Shown here piece after piece: positions 1 through 6,531 of a DNA stretch of 9,476 nucleotides. Every line of letters starts with the position of its first letter. The stretch's first letter is position 1. The DNA is taken from positions 1 through 9,476 of the forward strand of contig JAIRMT010000068.1 of the NCBI GenBank assembly GCA_031258505.1. Direction: 5' to 3'. Origin of the DNA: Treponema sp. (GTDB lineage: Bacteria; Spirochaetota; Spirochaetia; Treponematales; Breznakiellaceae). The notes below the pieces were generated by a model. It was not told the DNA's origin. It was given only the letters and a program-made list of their open reading frames with translations, and did no database searches. The translations under genes and the position numbers were made by a program.

Positions 1-313
1 CAATGTCAGGTAATGGCTCAGGCGTTGAGGCCGGAACGTTTTCCTCAGCCGAAGCGGGAGCAGCAGTAGCTAACGAAAGTTCGTCAATGTCAGGTAATGG
101 CTCAGGCGTTGAGGCCGGAACGTTTTCCTCAGCCGAAGCGGGAACAGCAGTAGCTAACGAAAGTTCGCCAATGTCAGGTAATGGCTCAGGCGTTGAGGCC
201 GGAACGTTTTCCTCAGCCGAAGAGGGAACAGCAGTAGCTAACGAAAGTTCGTCAATGTCAGGTAATGGCTCAGGCGTTGAGGCCGGAACGTTTTCCTCAG
301 CCGAAGAGGGAAC
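1..313. repeat. 84-bp tandem repeat array, about 3.7 copies, continuing off the left edge
   Basis: Units begin at 1, 85, 169 and 253, each starting CAATGTCAGGTAATGG. The last unit matches only to 313. The copies differ at a handful of positions: GCGGGAGC versus GCGGGAAC versus GAGGGAAC, and TTCGTC versus TTCGCC. The period is a multiple of three, so the array adds 28-residue blocks to the minus-strand protein without breaking its frame. Such near-identity indicates recent expansion or ongoing homogenisation, and copy number may vary between strains. Confidence 0.95.
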
Positions 314-847
314 CATATCCACATTGTCCATTGACATAGCGGGACTTTCAGGCGCGGAAAGCGCTGGTTTGACCGTTGCCTTCTCAAAGCTGGGAACAAG
401 ATTCTCGTCAAAGTCAGGCGCAGTATCTGGCTCAGGTGGAACTATAGCTGACATTTGCGGTGGCTCAATCTTATTGGGAGGAGCGTCTTCAAGCTGGGAG
501 AGGGCAATATCTTCCGTAGCAGCCATCACTGGCTCTGGAATACTGGTTCCATCATCAAACTCTTCAAGAGCGATATCCTCATCGGAAAGTTCATCGATAA
601 GGTCCTTAGGCGGTTCAGTCGCGCCCTTCGTAGGCGCGTTCATTGGGGACGGAGTAACAGATGGCTTTGGCGCGGGAGCGCTTTGCGCCGGGGTACGGGA
701 CAAAGGCGATGGCGGAGTTCGGGGGGACTCAACAAATGGCAAAGAAAGGTCTTCTATGGGCAAATGCTTGCGGGATAAGACAAGCGCTTCATTACCAATC
801 TGACGAAATGAATTCCTAAAGTCTTCAAGTGCTTTTATTGATGGCAT
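1..847 (-). CDS. Acidic proline-rich protein with 28-residue repeats, N-terminal part (3' end beyond window)
   Basis: The minus strand is open from an ATG at 847 to the left edge, giving 282 visible residues without a stop. Residues 1-40 look like a folded or amphipathic head (MPSIKALEDFRNSFRQIGNE), with no signal peptide. Residues 40-180 are a low-complexity linker rich in Pro, Asp and Glu, with short acidic segments such as IDELSDEDIALEEFDDG. Residues from about 179 carry tandem 28-residue repeats containing SSAEENVP and PEPLPDIDELS. The head plus acidic linker resembles, from memory, the cytoplasmic N-terminus of large treponemal TPR-repeat proteins; the diagnostic part would lie outside the window, so function is not assigned. 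The plus strand is also open here (3-803) but gives a Ser/Gly-rich product with no recognisable head, so the minus strand is preferred. No clear ribosome binding site precedes the ATG. Confidence 0.72.
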   Translation of the reverse strand, partial: MPSIKALEDFRNSFRQIGNEALVLSRKHLPIEDLSLPFVESPRTPPSPLSRTPAQSAPAPKPSVTPSPMNAPTKGATEPPKDLIDELSDEDIALEEFDDGTSIPEPVMAATEDIALSQLEDAPPNKIEPPQMSAIVPPEPDTAPDFDENLVPSFEKATVKPALSAPESPAMSMDNVDMVPSSAEENVPASTPEPLPDIDELSLATAVPSSAEENVPASTPEPLPDIGELSLATAVPASAEENVPASTPEPLPDIDELSLATAAPASAEENVPASTPEPLPDI

Positions 848-891
848 ATCAAGATATTGAAACAGTAACCGATAATTGTAAATATAAACAG
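848..891. promoter_or_regulatory. Short divergent intergenic region with weak promoter-like elements
   Basis: Only 44 bases separate the two divergent starts at 847 and 892. On the minus strand TTTACA (882-877) and CAATAT (859-854) are 17 bases apart. On the plus strand TTGAAA (857-862) is followed 16 bases later by TAAATA (879-884). Both are imperfect matches in AT-rich DNA and would give very short leaders. This is an inference from sequence only; both promoters could lie inside the neighbouring coding regions instead. Confidence 0.25.
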
Positions 892-1392
892 ATGAAAACA
901 ATCATGACTGTATCGCTCCTTTTATTTATTATCGGCAATATCGGAGCAGTGGATACTGAATCTTATCAGTTTATTGATTACCTCCTTAACATCGAAGGGC
1001 CCGGGTCGCCGAGGCTCTTTGAGGATGGCGTTATCTTTACCGCGCCTTCCTCATACCGCAACGTTGGTATCGCCTTTGCCCATGAAGGCTTTTCCACAGT
1101 ATACTGGTTCAAGAGACTCATGATACCGAACCCAGACGCCGAGTCGCAACAAAAGGGCGTGCCATACCGTGATTCAGGGATGCTGTTCTATGTATACACT
1201 GTTCCGGCGGAACTGGTGGAACTTGAATACCGACTCGTTATAGACGGCCTGTGGACTATTGATCCCGCGAATCCACGCTACCGCATCGACAGCGCTGGTC
1301 TCTCCCGTTCTCTGGTTTCAATTTCTATTACACAAAAAACGCCGTCTATGTCCGACGAACAGCTTGGGTATCAGCTTCAGGTTCGTCGTTGA
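892..1392 (+). CDS. Exported protein with a glycogen-binding-like E-set domain, C-terminally truncated
   Basis: This 166-residue product starts MKTIMTVSLLLFIIGNIGAV, a clear Sec signal peptide with likely cleavage near residue 19. The start at 892 is chosen over an in-frame ATG/TTG region at 829 because it places the signal peptide at the N-terminus; no good ribosome binding site is visible for either. Residues 45-142 resemble a CBM48/AMPK-type early-set domain: EDGVIFTAPSSYRNVGIAFAH, then LEYRLVIDGLWTIDPANPRY, the typical strand-turn ending in a D-P-x-N-P motif. Spirochaete proteins of this kind, as I recall, carry a second such domain with a V-A-G-x-F-N-x-W-D-P motif. Here the frame stops right after the first domain, and a remnant of the second is readable in another frame (see 1361-1468). 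The product is probably periplasmic or envelope-located. Substrate unknown; carbohydrate binding is inferred from the fold only. Confidence 0.65.
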   Translation: MKTIMTVSLLLFIIGNIGAVDTESYQFIDYLLNIEGPGSPRLFEDGVIFTAPSSYRNVGIAFAHEGFSTVYWFKRLMIPNPDAESQQKGVPYRDSGMLFYVYTVPAELVELEYRLVIDGLWTIDPANPRYRIDSAGLSRSLVSISITQKTPSMSDEQLGYQLQVRR

Positions 1393-1468
1393 AAGCGGAG
1401 CGGCTGTCAGTCCGGAGCTGGCAAGTCAAGCTCTGTGGCGCTTGTTTATTAAGCCTGTTTTCTGCTAA
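1361..1468 (+). pseudogene. Frameshifted remnant of a second E-set domain
   Basis: In frame 2 the bases after about 1361 read LGISFRFVVESGAAV and then ELASQALWRLFIKP before TAA at 1466-1468. This resembles the start of a second glycogen-binding-like domain: a beta strand, a G-A-A-V turn, and a decayed version of A-G-S-F-N-x-W-D-P-F. The upstream gene stops in frame 1 at 1392 (QLQVRR, stop), so one indel separates the two. About 80 further residues expected for a complete domain are missing, because the next gene begins at 1478. The alignment is by eye, so the call is tentative. Confidence 0.4.
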
Positions 1469-1477
1469 TCTAGTATT

Positions 1478-2116
1478 ATGAAAAATATCTTTACAAAAAA
1501 TACTACAGTGCTGTTTCAAGGCGACTCAATCACTGATTGCGGGCGCAAGCGTGAAGACTCGCGCAGTCTCGGTTTAGGCTATCCATCAATCGTAGCGCGG
1601 CTCTACGACGCGCTCTTTCCCGGCCATGGCGTTAACTTCCTCAATCGGGGTATATCCGGCGACCGTTCTTCAGAACTTCTTCAGCGCTATGACGCTGATA
1701 TTGCCGCGCTCAAACCCAGCCTCATCTCCTTCCTCATTGGCATAAATGACACTTGGCGGCGCTATGACTCAAATAACCCCACCTCGACCGAAGCGTTTGA
1801 ACATAACTATCGCGCGATCCTGCAAAACGTGAAACGCGATCTGCCTTCGACGCGTATCGTGATCATTGAACCGTTTCTGTTAAACACTATGGCAGACAAA
1901 CTCTCGTGGCGGGAAGACCTTGATCCCAAAATCGCGGTGGTACGCGCCCTTGCGCGGGACTTCGCCGACGTGTTTATCCCTATGGATGGCATCTTTGTAT
2001 CCTATGTGGTATCCGGTAAACGTGATGTGGACATCACAGCAGACGGCGTGCATCCAACACCGACCGGACACGCGATTATCGCCGAGTCGTGGCTTAAAGG
2101 ATTGGGGATACTATAA
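1478..2116 (+). CDS. SGNH/GDSL-family esterase, Axe2-like (probable carbohydrate acetylesterase)
   Basis: This 212-residue cytoplasmic-type hydrolase (no signal peptide) has all SGNH blocks: GDSITD with nucleophile Ser17, GISGD with oxyanion Gly61, GIND with Asn90, and DGVHP with catalytic Asp189 and His192. The N-terminal pattern VLFQGDSITDCGR, the IGINDTWRRYD segment and the overall length closely resemble Geobacillus acetylxylan esterase Axe2, as remembered. It would remove acetyl groups from small substrates such as xylo-oligosaccharides, although SGNH specificity is hard to predict from sequence. The lack of a secretion signal suggests action on imported oligosaccharides or other intracellular esters. 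It is followed after six bases by a YheO-type regulator, so the two are probably co-transcribed. The region before the ATG has no obvious Shine-Dalgarno sequence. Confidence 0.9.
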   Translation: MKNIFTKNTTVLFQGDSITDCGRKREDSRSLGLGYPSIVARLYDALFPGHGVNFLNRGISGDRSSELLQRYDADIAALKPSLISFLIGINDTWRRYDSNNPTSTEAFEHNYRAILQNVKRDLPSTRIVIIEPFLLNTMADKLSWREDLDPKIAVVRALARDFADVFIPMDGIFVSYVVSGKRDVDITADGVHPTPTGHAIIAESWLKGLGIL

Positions 2117-2122
2117 CCGCTA

Positions 2123-2791
2123 ATGACGGAACTTTCCTTAACAAATACTGAACGACAGCTCCTTGACTCGTACAAAACCTCGCTGGAAGGGCTTGGCGCT
2201 TATCTCGGCGAGGCGTTTGAGTTTGTCCTGCATGATCTCTCTGATCTGGAACATTCGGTTATCAAAATCATCAATGGTCATCATTCAGGCAGAAAAGAGG
2301 GCGCGCCCATCACTGACCTCGCGCTCTCCATGCTTGAGCATATCAACGCCAACAACGCCGACCCTTATATCAACTATATCTCGAAGAGCAAGCATGGCCG
2401 GCCCGTTAAATCAACTACCATTGTCATCTTTGGGGAGAACAAGCGCGTAATTGGTATGATCTGTATCAATCTATATCTGGACAGCCCGCTCCTCTCGCTG
2501 CTGGAAGGTTTTACCACGCTGGATAAGCCGGTGGAGTTTGTCTCTGAAAATTTTATCAATGACTCGGAGGAACTCATTGCCCGCTCCCTTGAAAAGGTGA
2601 AGCACGATGTAAACGCCGATTCATCAATTCCAGTCTCGCATAAAAACAGGGAAATCATCAGCATCCTCTACTATCAAGGCATTTTTAAGCTGAAAAGCGC
2701 GGTACGCATGGTGTCTCACGACCTCAATCTGTCCAAGAACACGGTGTATCTGCATCTCCGCACACTGGAAGAGAGTAAGCGCCATACATAG
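2123..2791 (+). CDS. YheO/DauR-type transcriptional regulator (PAS-like domain plus C-terminal HTH)
   Basis: This 222-residue protein has the YheO-like PAS domain at about residues 20-125. It contains the hallmark NGHHSGRKEGAPITDLAL at 51-68, followed by a strand reading KSTTIVIFGENKRVIGMICINLYLD. A C-terminal helix-turn-helix spans about 172-217 (NREIISILYYQGIFKLKSAV, then HDLNLSKNTVYLHLRTLEE). Characterised members include DauR, which represses D-arginine catabolism genes; the ligand of this one is unknown. It begins six bases after the esterase stop, with a GGATTGGGGA stretch about 14 bases upstream as a possible distant ribosome binding site. The simplest inference is a local regulator of the esterase or its own operon. 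It ends 32 bases before the convergent DUF58 gene. Confidence 0.9.
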   Translation: MTELSLTNTERQLLDSYKTSLEGLGAYLGEAFEFVLHDLSDLEHSVIKIINGHHSGRKEGAPITDLALSMLEHINANNADPYINYISKSKHGRPVKSTTIVIFGENKRVIGMICINLYLDSPLLSLLEGFTTLDKPVEFVSENFINDSEELIARSLEKVKHDVNADSSIPVSHKNREIISILYYQGIFKLKSAVRMVSHDLNLSKNTVYLHLRTLEESKRHT

Positions 2792-2795
2792 GAGC

Positions 2796-2815
2796 ATCTC
2801 TCACCTAGGCGAGAT
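2796..2815. terminator. Weak stem-loop between convergent genes
   Basis: ATCTC (2796-2800) pairs with GAGAT (2811-2815), with one inner mismatch and a further C-G pair around the loop ACCTAG. It sits in the 32-base gap between the convergent regulator and DUF58 genes, where a bidirectional terminator would be expected. No T-run follows on either strand, so intrinsic termination is doubtful. Confidence 0.25.
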
Positions 2816-2823
2816 ACACTAAG

Positions 2824-4083
2824 CTATGCATGAGAGTTCTCTCTCCTCTGCCTGAGCGCCCGCGCTTGTACTGTATTCTGCCCGTAGAAGCGCGCACAGG
2901 TCTCAGCAGCGGCGCTAAGATACTCATCGCTGTAGAGGAAGACTATGTCTACCACAAGCCGCGTGTTCCGCAGGAATTGATCAAGGTCGCTGTTACCGAG
3001 GCGCTCTCTTGGCAGGGCGAGTATGAGTACGCCCCGTTCTTCAACAGGCATCGGCAGTACCAGTTCTGTAGGCAAGCCTGTTGCCGCAGGGTATGCCAGA
3101 AGCGCCGCCAGTTCCTGAAGATTGCCGTCGGCTATGTCGCCGCCTGAATAGCCCACGCTCAACTCCATGCCGCGTTCAGCGTATTCCGCGACAATGGCCA
3201 AGGCGCTTTCACAGAGCAAGTCAACGCCGCAGCGGGCAGCTTCTTCGCTGTAACACGTGCTGTCAGCCTCTGTGTCCACGAGTATGAGCAGTTGAGAATG
3301 AGGCGGCGACTCTGGCTCTCCTTCCCTGATAAAGAGATCTCCGATGTGTCCATAGAGTTTCCAGTTGATACGTCGAGGATCGTCGCCCGGAATGTATGGC
3401 CGGTGATCGATGAGCTTGTCAGTACGCAGGAAACGGGGCGCGTTTCGCTGTTCCTCACCGCCAGAACGGGTTTGGATCGGAAGCAGTTCCGCCAGTTTCG
3501 GTATGGCAAGCAGACGGCAGCCCGTATCCACCGGAACCTGCAAACCAAGCTGAAAAAAACCAAGCGCGTCAAACAGTATAAGCCGGTCGGTGTCGCCGTC
3601 ATTACTGTAATACGCGCCTCGTTCAAGTATGGGGAACGTGTTTACCTTGTTTTTCAAAAAGCCCGGATCAAACATATAGCGAACACGCCGCCTGTCCTTT
3701 GTCGTAATACGCAGCTCATAGCGGACAAGGATTCCGGGCAGACGGATAAATCGCTTACCTTCATAAGGCACATTCAGGGCAAAGGCAAACTCAACCTGTT
3801 CGCCAACGCGTATCTGCCGAGTGAGTATCCGCACTGATGCGGCGGCTGCCTTCTTCCGGTTCACAATGCCCAGAAACAGCGTCATAAGAAAGCAATAACC
3901 CAGAGTTACCAAAAACACCGCGCCCATCAGACTGAGTGCAATCTCCGCCCGCAGTCTGCCCGCGAAAAGCGCTGCAACCGTGAGGATAAGCACAAACACG
4001 CCCAGCTTTTGTGGAACAGGAAACACCTGCTGAGACGCTGCGCTAGCGCCCGCCACTCTAGCGGCGTGCTTCGAGCCGCGCAA
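2824..4083 (-). CDS. DUF58 domain-containing membrane protein (MoxR partner)
   Basis: This 419-residue protein has two hydrophobic segments at about 27-42 and 48-73 (KLGVFVLILTVAALF and ALSLMGAVFLVTLGYCFLMT). A beta-rich stretch follows, then the DUF58 core at about 226-257 with HRPYIPGDDPRRINWKLYG and FIREGEPES. After it comes a von Willebrand A-like strand LLILVDTEADS (265-275). DUF58 proteins usually sit beside a MoxR ATPase and are thought to act in assembly or activation of envelope or vWA-domain proteins; the exact role here is unknown. The start is TTG at 4083, overlapping the moxR-like gene by 26 bases, and is supported by GGGAG (4095-4091) seven bases upstream. A GTG at 4056, just after the moxR stop, is an alternative but lacks a ribosome binding site. 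No further batA-type vWA gene is visible downstream. Confidence 0.9.
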   Translation of the reverse strand: MRGSKHAARVAGASAASQQVFPVPQKLGVFVLILTVAALFAGRLRAEIALSLMGAVFLVTLGYCFLMTLFLGIVNRKKAAAASVRILTRQIRVGEQVEFAFALNVPYEGKRFIRLPGILVRYELRITTKDRRRVRYMFDPGFLKNKVNTFPILERGAYYSNDGDTDRLILFDALGFFQLGLQVPVDTGCRLLAIPKLAELLPIQTRSGGEEQRNAPRFLRTDKLIDHRPYIPGDDPRRINWKLYGHIGDLFIREGEPESPPHSQLLILVDTEADSTCYSEEAARCGVDLLCESALAIVAEYAERGMELSVGYSGGDIADGNLQELAALLAYPAATGLPTELVLPMPVEERGVLILALPRERLGNSDLDQFLRNTRLVVDIVFLYSDEYLSAAAETCARFYGQNTVQARALRQRRENSHA

Positions 4084-5011
4084 GGCAGATCTCCCGAATC
4101 AGCTTTTCACCACTGAGCTTCACCTCAGTTCCAAGCGCTTCCTTAAGTTTCAGCCGGTGCAGCAGAACCGGCGCGGCAATGGTGATGAGGTCCTCATCAA
4201 TAACATAAGCTCGCCCCCGTATGAGCGCCAGGGCTCGCGCAGCAGCCAGAAAGTGCAAGCCAGCACGGGGCGAAGCGCCCAGCAGAAAAGCCCGATGTAT
4301 CCGCGTGTCCCGAACTATGTCGGCTATGGCTTCCTGAAGCGCGGGATGACAAAACAGCCCAGCAGCCTCTTTTTGGGCAGCAAGAAAGTCCTGCGCGCTT
4401 ATAAGCGGCTCAAGCTGATTCAAAATGTTTTCCGATGGATTTTGCGCAAGGATCGCAAGCTCCGCGTCCCGGTCAGGATAACCAAGTGAGAGACGCATCA
4501 TGAAACGGTCAAGCTGGGCAGTGGGCAGGGGAAACGTTCCCTCACTCTCAATAGGGTTTTCAGTGGCTATAACAAAAAACGGCTCAGGCGGCTGATGAGT
4601 CGTGGCTCCTATAGTAACCTGCCGCTCGGCCATCACCTCAAGCAGAGCTGACTGTACCTTTGGCGTGGTACGGTTAATCTCATCAGCCAGTACGATGTTA
4701 GCCAGCACTGGCCCGGGCATAAAACGGAACGTGTGGAGTTCCTGATCAAACACATCAACGCCAGTGATGTCGTAGGGCAAGAGGTCGGGCGTGAACTGTA
4801 TCCGCTTGAACAGAAGCGGACCATTGTCGCCAGAAATAAGCCGCGCTACAGTTTTGGCAACTGTTGTCTTCCCCAGTCCTGGGTTATCCTCGATAAGTAC
4901 ATGCCCTCGAGCAAGCAACCCCGCAAGCAAGAGTTCCAGAAAGTCCCGCTTCCCCTGAATAATGCGTTCCGCACCATTGATTAAGGCGTTTATCGCCTCT
5001 TCACCTTTCAT
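4058..5011 (-). CDS. MoxR-family AAA+ ATPase
   Basis: This 317-residue protein has the full MoxR arrangement. Walker A is EDNPGLGKTT with Lys48, and Walker B is IVLADEINR with Asp110/Glu111. The MoxR-typical stretch TPKVQSALLEVMAERQVT lies between Walker B and sensor 1. Sensor 1 is VIATENPIESEGTFPLPTAQ around Asn152, and sensor 2 is GASPRAG with Arg249. The C-terminal lid helices run to about 317. MoxR ATPases act as chaperone-like remodellers that mature vWA-domain or envelope complexes, usually with a DUF58 protein, and the DUF58 gene here overlaps its 3' end. The ATG at 5011 opens a typical N-terminus (MKGEEAINALINGAERIIQG), but no clear Shine-Dalgarno sequence precedes it. It diverges from the Hpt gene across about 100 bases with no convincing promoter. 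Confidence 0.95.
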   Translation of the reverse strand: MKGEEAINALINGAERIIQGKRDFLELLLAGLLARGHVLIEDNPGLGKTTVAKTVARLISGDNGPLLFKRIQFTPDLLPYDITGVDVFDQELHTFRFMPGPVLANIVLADEINRTTPKVQSALLEVMAERQVTIGATTHQPPEPFFVIATENPIESEGTFPLPTAQLDRFMMRLSLGYPDRDAELAILAQNPSENILNQLEPLISAQDFLAAQKEAAGLFCHPALQEAIADIVRDTRIHRAFLLGASPRAGLHFLAAARALALIRGRAYVIDEDLITIAAPVLLHRLKLKEALGTEVKLSGEKLIREICLARLEARR

Positions 5012-5112
5012 AATAAGAGCATGACCAGAAGAAGATGTTTTTGCAAGCTATGGACGCGCTTACGCCTGATGAGTAAACTGAGGATAAAATTTGATTAATA
5101 GTGGGTGGAAAT

Positions 5113-5472
5113 ATGGCGACTATCTATATTGATATGGAAGATGGTTTGAAACGGGTGATGAATAACAAAAAGCTCTACGCGCGCTTACTCTCGAAGTTCA
5201 AAGCCAGTACCGATCTACAGGCGCTTACCGCCGCTGTGGTTGTGGGCGACTACGAGAAGGCTGAGATTGAGGCTCATACGATAAAAGGTGTAGCTGGAAA
5301 TCTTTCCCTTACCGAACTTTTTATGCAATCTCAGGAACTTGATACAAAGCTCAAAACCAAGCTGGCAAAACCAGATGATCTAGCGATCACGCCGGAGACG
5401 ATTGAGCCTTTGCTGACCTGCTTTGAAAACACGCTGATAAGCATAGACAAGGTATTGGCGGACTATGCCTGA
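5113..5472 (+). CDS. Hpt-domain histidine phosphotransfer protein
   Basis: This 119-residue all-helical protein is essentially one Hpt domain. The phospho-accepting motif is EAHTIKGVAGNLSLTEL, with His55 as the likely phosphorylated residue. There is no kinase or receiver domain, so it should shuttle phosphate between a histidine kinase encoded elsewhere and a receiver. ATG 5113 is preferred to the in-frame GTG at 5101, because GGGTGGA (5103-5109) then lies just upstream as a good ribosome binding site. The GTG start would place that site inside the coding region. The stop overlaps the next gene by 8 bases, implying translational coupling. The adjacent REC-HD-GYP protein is the obvious phosphate acceptor, by context rather than proof. 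Confidence 0.9.
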   Translation: MATIYIDMEDGLKRVMNNKKLYARLLSKFKASTDLQALTAAVVVGDYEKAEIEAHTIKGVAGNLSLTELFMQSQELDTKLKTKLAKPDDLAITPETIEPLLTCFENTLISIDKVLADYA

Positions 5473-6523
5473 GACAAACGCGCCAGACACCGTTTTAGTG
5501 GTCGATGATATCGAACTAAATCTGATGATTTTGGAAGAGATTCTCCAGGACACGTACAAGGTTATAAGCGCCGATAACGGCATTGCGGCGCTTGAGGTCT
5601 TGCACAGCGTAAAGCCCTTACCCAAGCTGATCCTTCTCGACCTGTATATGCCTCGAATGGACGGTCTTGCCATGTTTGAGCTTATGAAAGCTGATGAGGT
5701 GCTCAAACGCATCCCAGTTATTTTTATAACCAGTTCAGACTCCGAAAACAAAGCGCTCTCAGCGGGCGCGGTTGACTTTATCTCAAAGCCTTTCCTGCCC
5801 GAAATCGTGAAGCTCAGAGTGCAGAACCAGATTAAGCTTAAAAACTACAGCGACAGCCTTGAGGAAATGGTGGCTAAAAAAGCCGCCGAACTCACCGCAA
5901 CCCTGGACAATGTACTCCAGGCAATGGCCAACATCATTGAGTACCGTAACTTTGAGTCCGGCAGTCATGTGAAGCGCACCCAGTTTTTCTCCAAAGCCCT
6001 CATTGATCACATCATCGCCAACAGCCTGCCCTACTCAAAGGAACTGAGAGACATGGACCCAGACATCATCACCAAATCTGTGGCTTTGCACGACGTGGGC
6101 AAGATCGGCATTCCAGACAAGATTTTACTCAAACCGGGCAAACTCGATCATGACGAGTTTGAGGTTATGAAAACCCATACCACCATTGGAAAGCAGATCA
6201 TTGAGTCAGTCCTCTCCAATACTGAAACTGCTTATCTCCAGCATTGCCGGGACATCTGCTACTGCCACCATGAACGCTTTGACGGTAAGGGCTATCCTCA
6301 AGGAATCGCCGGAACTGATATTCCTCTGCCTGCGCGACTCCTGTCTCTGGTCGATGTGTATGACGCGCTGGTGAGCGCAAGGGTGTATAAAGCCGCGTTT
6401 TCTTATAGCAGCGCCATGCAGATCATCATTGACGGACGAGGAAGCCAGTTCGACCCCAAGCTTGTTGACGCAGTAGTGATGATTCAGGACGAGTTCGAGG
6501 TAATCTCCCAGCATTTCCGGTAG
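5465..6523 (+). CDS. Response regulator with REC and HD-GYP domains (probable cyclic-di-GMP phosphodiesterase)
   Basis: The receiver domain spans about 8-125: acidic pair Asp14/Asp15, phospho-acceptor Asp59 in LLDLYMPRMDG, Thr89 in ITSSDSE, and Lys108 in SKPF. A helical linker (about 125-150, SLEEMVAKKAAELTATLDNV) leads into the HD-GYP domain. That domain has HDVGKIGIPDKILLKPGKL with His209/Asp210, His238, and HHERFDGKGYP (268-278) with the intact GYP signature, then LVDVYDALVSARVYK. All metal-binding and GYP residues expected of an active enzyme are present, so it should hydrolyse cyclic-di-GMP, controlled by phosphorylation. The length of 352 residues is normal for RpfG-like proteins. It overlaps the Hpt gene by 8 bases and precedes recQ by 8 bases. 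Targets in a spirochaete could include motility or attachment (inference). Confidence 0.95.
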   Translation: MPETNAPDTVLVVDDIELNLMILEEILQDTYKVISADNGIAALEVLHSVKPLPKLILLDLYMPRMDGLAMFELMKADEVLKRIPVIFITSSDSENKALSAGAVDFISKPFLPEIVKLRVQNQIKLKNYSDSLEEMVAKKAAELTATLDNVLQAMANIIEYRNFESGSHVKRTQFFSKALIDHIIANSLPYSKELRDMDPDIITKSVALHDVGKIGIPDKILLKPGKLDHDEFEVMKTHTTIGKQIIESVLSNTETAYLQHCRDICYCHHERFDGKGYPQGIAGTDIPLPARLLSLVDVYDALVSARVYKAAFSYSSAMQIIIDGRGSQFDPKLVDAVVMIQDEFEVISQHFR

Positions 6524-6531
6524 GGTAAGGT

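Noticed and set aside
3..803. Plus-strand 266-residue Ser/Gly-rich open frame
   Set aside because: It is the antisense of the minus-strand acidic protein, which has a structured head and a proper ATG start. Openness here follows from a repeat period divisible by three and biased composition.
3292..3837. Plus-strand 181-residue open frame opposite the DUF58 gene
   Set aside because: Antisense shadow of a confidently identified DUF58 coding region with no family resemblance of its own.
5012..5112. Promoters in the moxR-hpt divergent gap
   Set aside because: TAAAAT at 5085-5090 lacks a matching -35 box at a normal distance, and nothing convincing appears on the minus strand.
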